Source of the DNA: Maritimibacter sp. REDSEA-S28_B5
GTDB lineage: Bacteria > Pseudomonadota > Alphaproteobacteria > Rhodobacterales > Rhodobacteraceae
Length of the DNA stretch: 64,000 bases
Assembly: GCA_001626765.1 (NCBI GenBank)
Contig: LUOO01000045.1
Span: forward strand, 1 to 64,000
Reading direction: 5' to 3'
The position numbers were made by a program, and so were the translations under genes. The first letter of the stretch is position 1; the number at the start of each line of letters is the position of its first letter. This document shows positions 62,050 through 64,000 of the stretch, piece after piece. Under the pieces are notes generated by a model, which searched no databases, was not told where the DNA came from, and was given only the letters and a program-made list of their open reading frames with translations.

Positions 62050-63240
62050 TCAGACCAGGCGATCGAGGAGGTCCAGGCAGGCGGCAAGCTGGTCGATGGC
62101 GACAAATTCATCCGCCATATGCGCCTGTGCAATCGACCCCGGTCCGCAGACCACCACGTCGCATCCGAGCGATTGGAAGAGCCCCGCCTCAGTTGCGAAG
62201 GCAACAACACCGGCTTCGTTCGCCCCCGTAAGCCGCGCCACGAGGTCGCGCGCGGCGTTGGTTTCCATCGGCTCGAAACCCGCGACTTCGCCGATGGTTT
62301 CGGTCACGATCCCGGCTTCGGGGTCCACGGCGCGCATGGCGGGCAGGAGCACGTCATCCACGTACGCCGCGACCTCGGACTTGACGAAGTCCATGTCGTC
62401 GGGCTGGACCGGGCGGAACTCCCATTCCACCTCCGCCTGCGCCACGATCACGTTATGCGCAAAGCCGCCATTGATCCCGCCGATGTTGAGCGTGGTATAG
62501 GGCGGCTCGAAGGGGCTGCCCATGGGCGCGCGGGATTTCAGCGCCTCGCGCAGCTCGAGCAGCTTCATCACGTAGCGTGCGGCGTATTCTGCGGCGTTCA
62601 CCCCCAGATCGGGGCGCGACCCGTGGCCCTCGAGCCCGGTGAAGCGCGTGGTGTATTCGCAGCAGCCCTTGTGCCCCTCGATTACCCGCATTTCGGTGGG
62701 TTCGCCGATGATGGCCATCGCCGGCCTGACGCCCCGCGCGCGCAAGGCGGCCACGAGGTCCTGCGCCCCGAGGCAGCCGACCTCTTCGTCATGGGTAAAG
62801 GCGAAGTGGACCGGGCGTGACAGATCGCGCGTCGCATAGACCCGCGCCATGGCCAAGGTGCAGGCGATGAAGCCCTTCATGTCGCAGGTGCCGCGCCCGT
62901 AGAGCAGCCCGTCCTCCTCGCGCATCGTGAAGGGATCGGACGACCAGGCCTGTCCCTCGACCGGAACCACGTCGGAATGGCCCGAGAGGACGATACCGCC
63001 GTCGCCCTCTGGCCCCAGTGTGGCAAAGAGGTTCGCCTTGGTGCCGTCCGGGCTTTCGAAAATCTCGACCCTTGCGCCGATTCCTTCCAGATAGCCCGCG
63101 ATCCAGCGGATCATGTCGAGGTTCGGGTCTATGGACACCGTCGGAAAAGCGATGAGACGGTCGAGGATCTCGCGCGTCTCGATCAGGCGCGCGGCTTTGG
63201 CGTCGGCTTGGGTCATCATGGCATCCGCTGGGCTGGTCAT
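62050..63240 (-). CDS. argE: Acetylornithine deacetylase (ArgE-type M20 peptidase)
   Basis: A 396-aa M20 family zinc enzyme. VLSGHSDVVPVEGQAW (about 89-104) gives the first zinc His and Asp, GRGTCDMKGF (about 114-123) the bridging Asp, and FTHDEEVGCLG (about 148-158) the catalytic Glu. The end GPGSIAQAHMADEFV supplies the last His. It removes the acetyl group from N-acetylornithine in arginine synthesis. Start at 63240 is the first ATG; ATG codons at residues 8-9 are alternatives. Confidence 0.88.
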   Translation of the reverse strand: MTSPADAMMTQADAKAARLIETREILDRLIAFPTVSIDPNLDMIRWIAGYLEGIGARVEIFESPDGTKANLFATLGPEGDGGIVLSGHSDVVPVEGQAWSSDPFTMREEDGLLYGRGTCDMKGFIACTLAMARVYATRDLSRPVHFAFTHDEEVGCLGAQDLVAALRARGVRPAMAIIGEPTEMRVIEGHKGCCEYTTRFTGLEGHGSRPDLGVNAAEYAARYVMKLLELREALKSRAPMGSPFEPPYTTLNIGGINGGFAHNVIVAQAEVEWEFRPVQPDDMDFVKSEVAAYVDDVLLPAMRAVDPEAGIVTETIGEVAGFEPMETNAARDLVARLTGANEAGVVAFATEAGLFQSLGCDVVVCGPGSIAQAHMADEFVAIDQLAACLDLLDRLV

Positions 63241-63290
63241 TCCCCGGTTCTAGCCGACAGAGGGCCGGGGTGAAAGCGACCCTTGCTCCG

Positions 63291-64000
63291 TCAGGCGGGG
63301 GGTGCCGGAACGGACGCGCGTTCGAGGACAGCGGCAAAGAACCCGTCCGTGTCATGGCACGCGGGCGTGAGCGAGAGGAAATCCCCCGGTGAGATGGATG
63401 CGATGTCAGGCATCACGTCTCCCAACGGCACCAGCCGGAACGCGGGGTGCGCGGCGAGAAAGGCCGCGACCTGCACCTCGTTCTCCTCCGGCAAGAGCGA
63501 ACAGGTGGCATAGACGAGCCGCCCGCCCGGCTTCACCAGCCGCGCGGCGCTCGCAAAGATGCGGGACTGGAGCGCAACGAGATCGGCCAGGCCCGCCGCC
63601 CCGGACCCCCGCCAGCGGGTGTCGGGGTTGCGCCGCCATGTCCCCGTCCCCGAACAGGGCGCGTCGATCAGCACGCGGTCGAAGGTGCCTTTGCGCCGTT
63701 TGACCCATTTGTCGGTCTCGCTCGTGAGGAGCCTGGTCTCGGTGTTGTGCAGCCCCGCCGCCTTCAACCGTTCGGCGCAGCGTTTGAGCCTGCCTTCGCT
63801 CACGTCACAGGCGACGATGCGTCCCCGACCCTGCATCTGAGCGGCCATGGCAAGCGTCTTGCCGCCCGCGCCCGCGCAGAAATCCGCGACCCGTTCGCCG
63901 GGTCGGGCATCGACGAGCGCGGCCACAAGTTGCGATCCCTCGTCCTGAATCTCGACCGCGCCCGATTTGAGCGAGGCGAGGCGGGCGAGCGAGAACCGCT
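63291..64000 (-). CDS. RsmB-like rRNA (cytosine-C5) methyltransferase, 3' part
   Basis: The reading frame runs off the right edge. The visible 236 residues are the SAM-binding catalytic half of an RsmB/NOL1/NOP2/Sun family enzyme: VADFCAGAGGKTLAMAAQM (SAM motif I), VACDVSEGRLKRCAE, VLIDAPCSGTGTWRRNPDTRW (motif IV with PC) and LVYATCSLLPEENEVQV (motif VI with the TC Cys pair). Two Cys are the catalytic nucleophile and its partner. The N-terminal NusB-like part lies outside. Confidence 0.92.
   Translation of the reverse strand, partial: RFSLARLASLKSGAVEIQDEGSQLVAALVDARPGERVADFCAGAGGKTLAMAAQMQGRGRIVACDVSEGRLKRCAERLKAAGLHNTETRLLTSETDKWVKRRKGTFDRVLIDAPCSGTGTWRRNPDTRWRGSGAAGLADLVALQSRIFASAARLVKPGGRLVYATCSLLPEENEVQVAAFLAAHPAFRLVPLGDVMPDIASISPGDFLSLTPACHDTDGFFAAVLERASVPAPPA

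Overview
The window is a 64 kb chromosomal stretch from a high-GC alphaproteobacterium, most likely a member of the Rhodobacteraceae (Roseobacter group). Gene content points there: a PraR-type XRE regulator, a RutR-type TetR regulator, a TelA/XpaC/SPFH cluster, an NDUFA12-mlaD-DUF2155 run, accB-accC-aat, clpP/clpX, and an RNase P RNA of bacterial A-type appearance. No transposase, prophage, CRISPR array, rRNA or tRNA gene was seen.

Layout. 1-475: end of a fasciclin-domain gene, then a 170-bp tandem repeat encoding two small structured RNAs, each with its own GGAACC-N16-CGT promoter and intrinsic terminator. 476-7335: asparaginase, AI-2E-type permease, hdaA-like gene, polyphosphate kinase and exopolyphosphatase. 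7393-15819: nuclease-fold protein, TerB-DnaJ protein, VOC protein, NhaA, 8-oxoguanine deaminase-type amidohydrolase, a truncated inositol-monophosphatase-family gene, PraR-like regulator, quinone oxidoreductase and LysR regulator. 15940-24564: DUF1127, Bax inhibitor-1 family, a 39-aa membrane protein, GNAT, L33, DUF533/TerB, rnpB, AmpD-type amidase, a frameshifted Excalibur lipoprotein, gatA (broken), gatC, ceramidase family, UPF0173 hydrolase, TadA. 24628-35072: RluB, the XpaC-TelA-DUF2927-SPFH-zinc-ribbon cluster, nitroreductase, PfkB kinase, Dtd, DUF486. 35195-44053: a broken ScfR-like regulator, a five-gene branched-chain-amino-acid-type ABC importer and acetyl-CoA synthetase. 44367-49378: PRC-barrel protein, ECF sigma with DUF6768 partner, 3-hydroxybutyrate dehydrogenase, RutR-like regulator. 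49379-56437: biotin carboxylase genes, aat, NDUFA12/mlaD/DUF2155, RidA, clpX, clpP. 56582-64000: polyamine-type ABC importer (potADBC order), argE and the 3' part of an RsmB-like methyltransferase.

How parts fit. The acetate/short-chain carbon genes (importer, acs, ScfR-like regulator, 3-hydroxybutyrate dehydrogenase) look like one metabolic theme. Stress functions recur: paired sRNAs and a PRC-barrel gene with similar GGAAC promoters, polyphosphate turnover, Clp protease, and the TelA/SPFH membrane cluster.

The most striking anomaly is a series of small lesions in otherwise well-conserved genes: hdaA lacks its C-terminus, the monophosphatase lacks its N-terminus, gatA has an internal deletion with a frameshift, an Excalibur lipoprotein is frameshifted, UPF0173 and tadA run into each other, and the ScfR-like regulator has a deletion plus an in-frame TAG. 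Because GatA is normally essential in bacteria lacking GlnRS, assembly or read error must be excluded before reading this as gene decay. All calls are from sequence reading alone; no database search was run.
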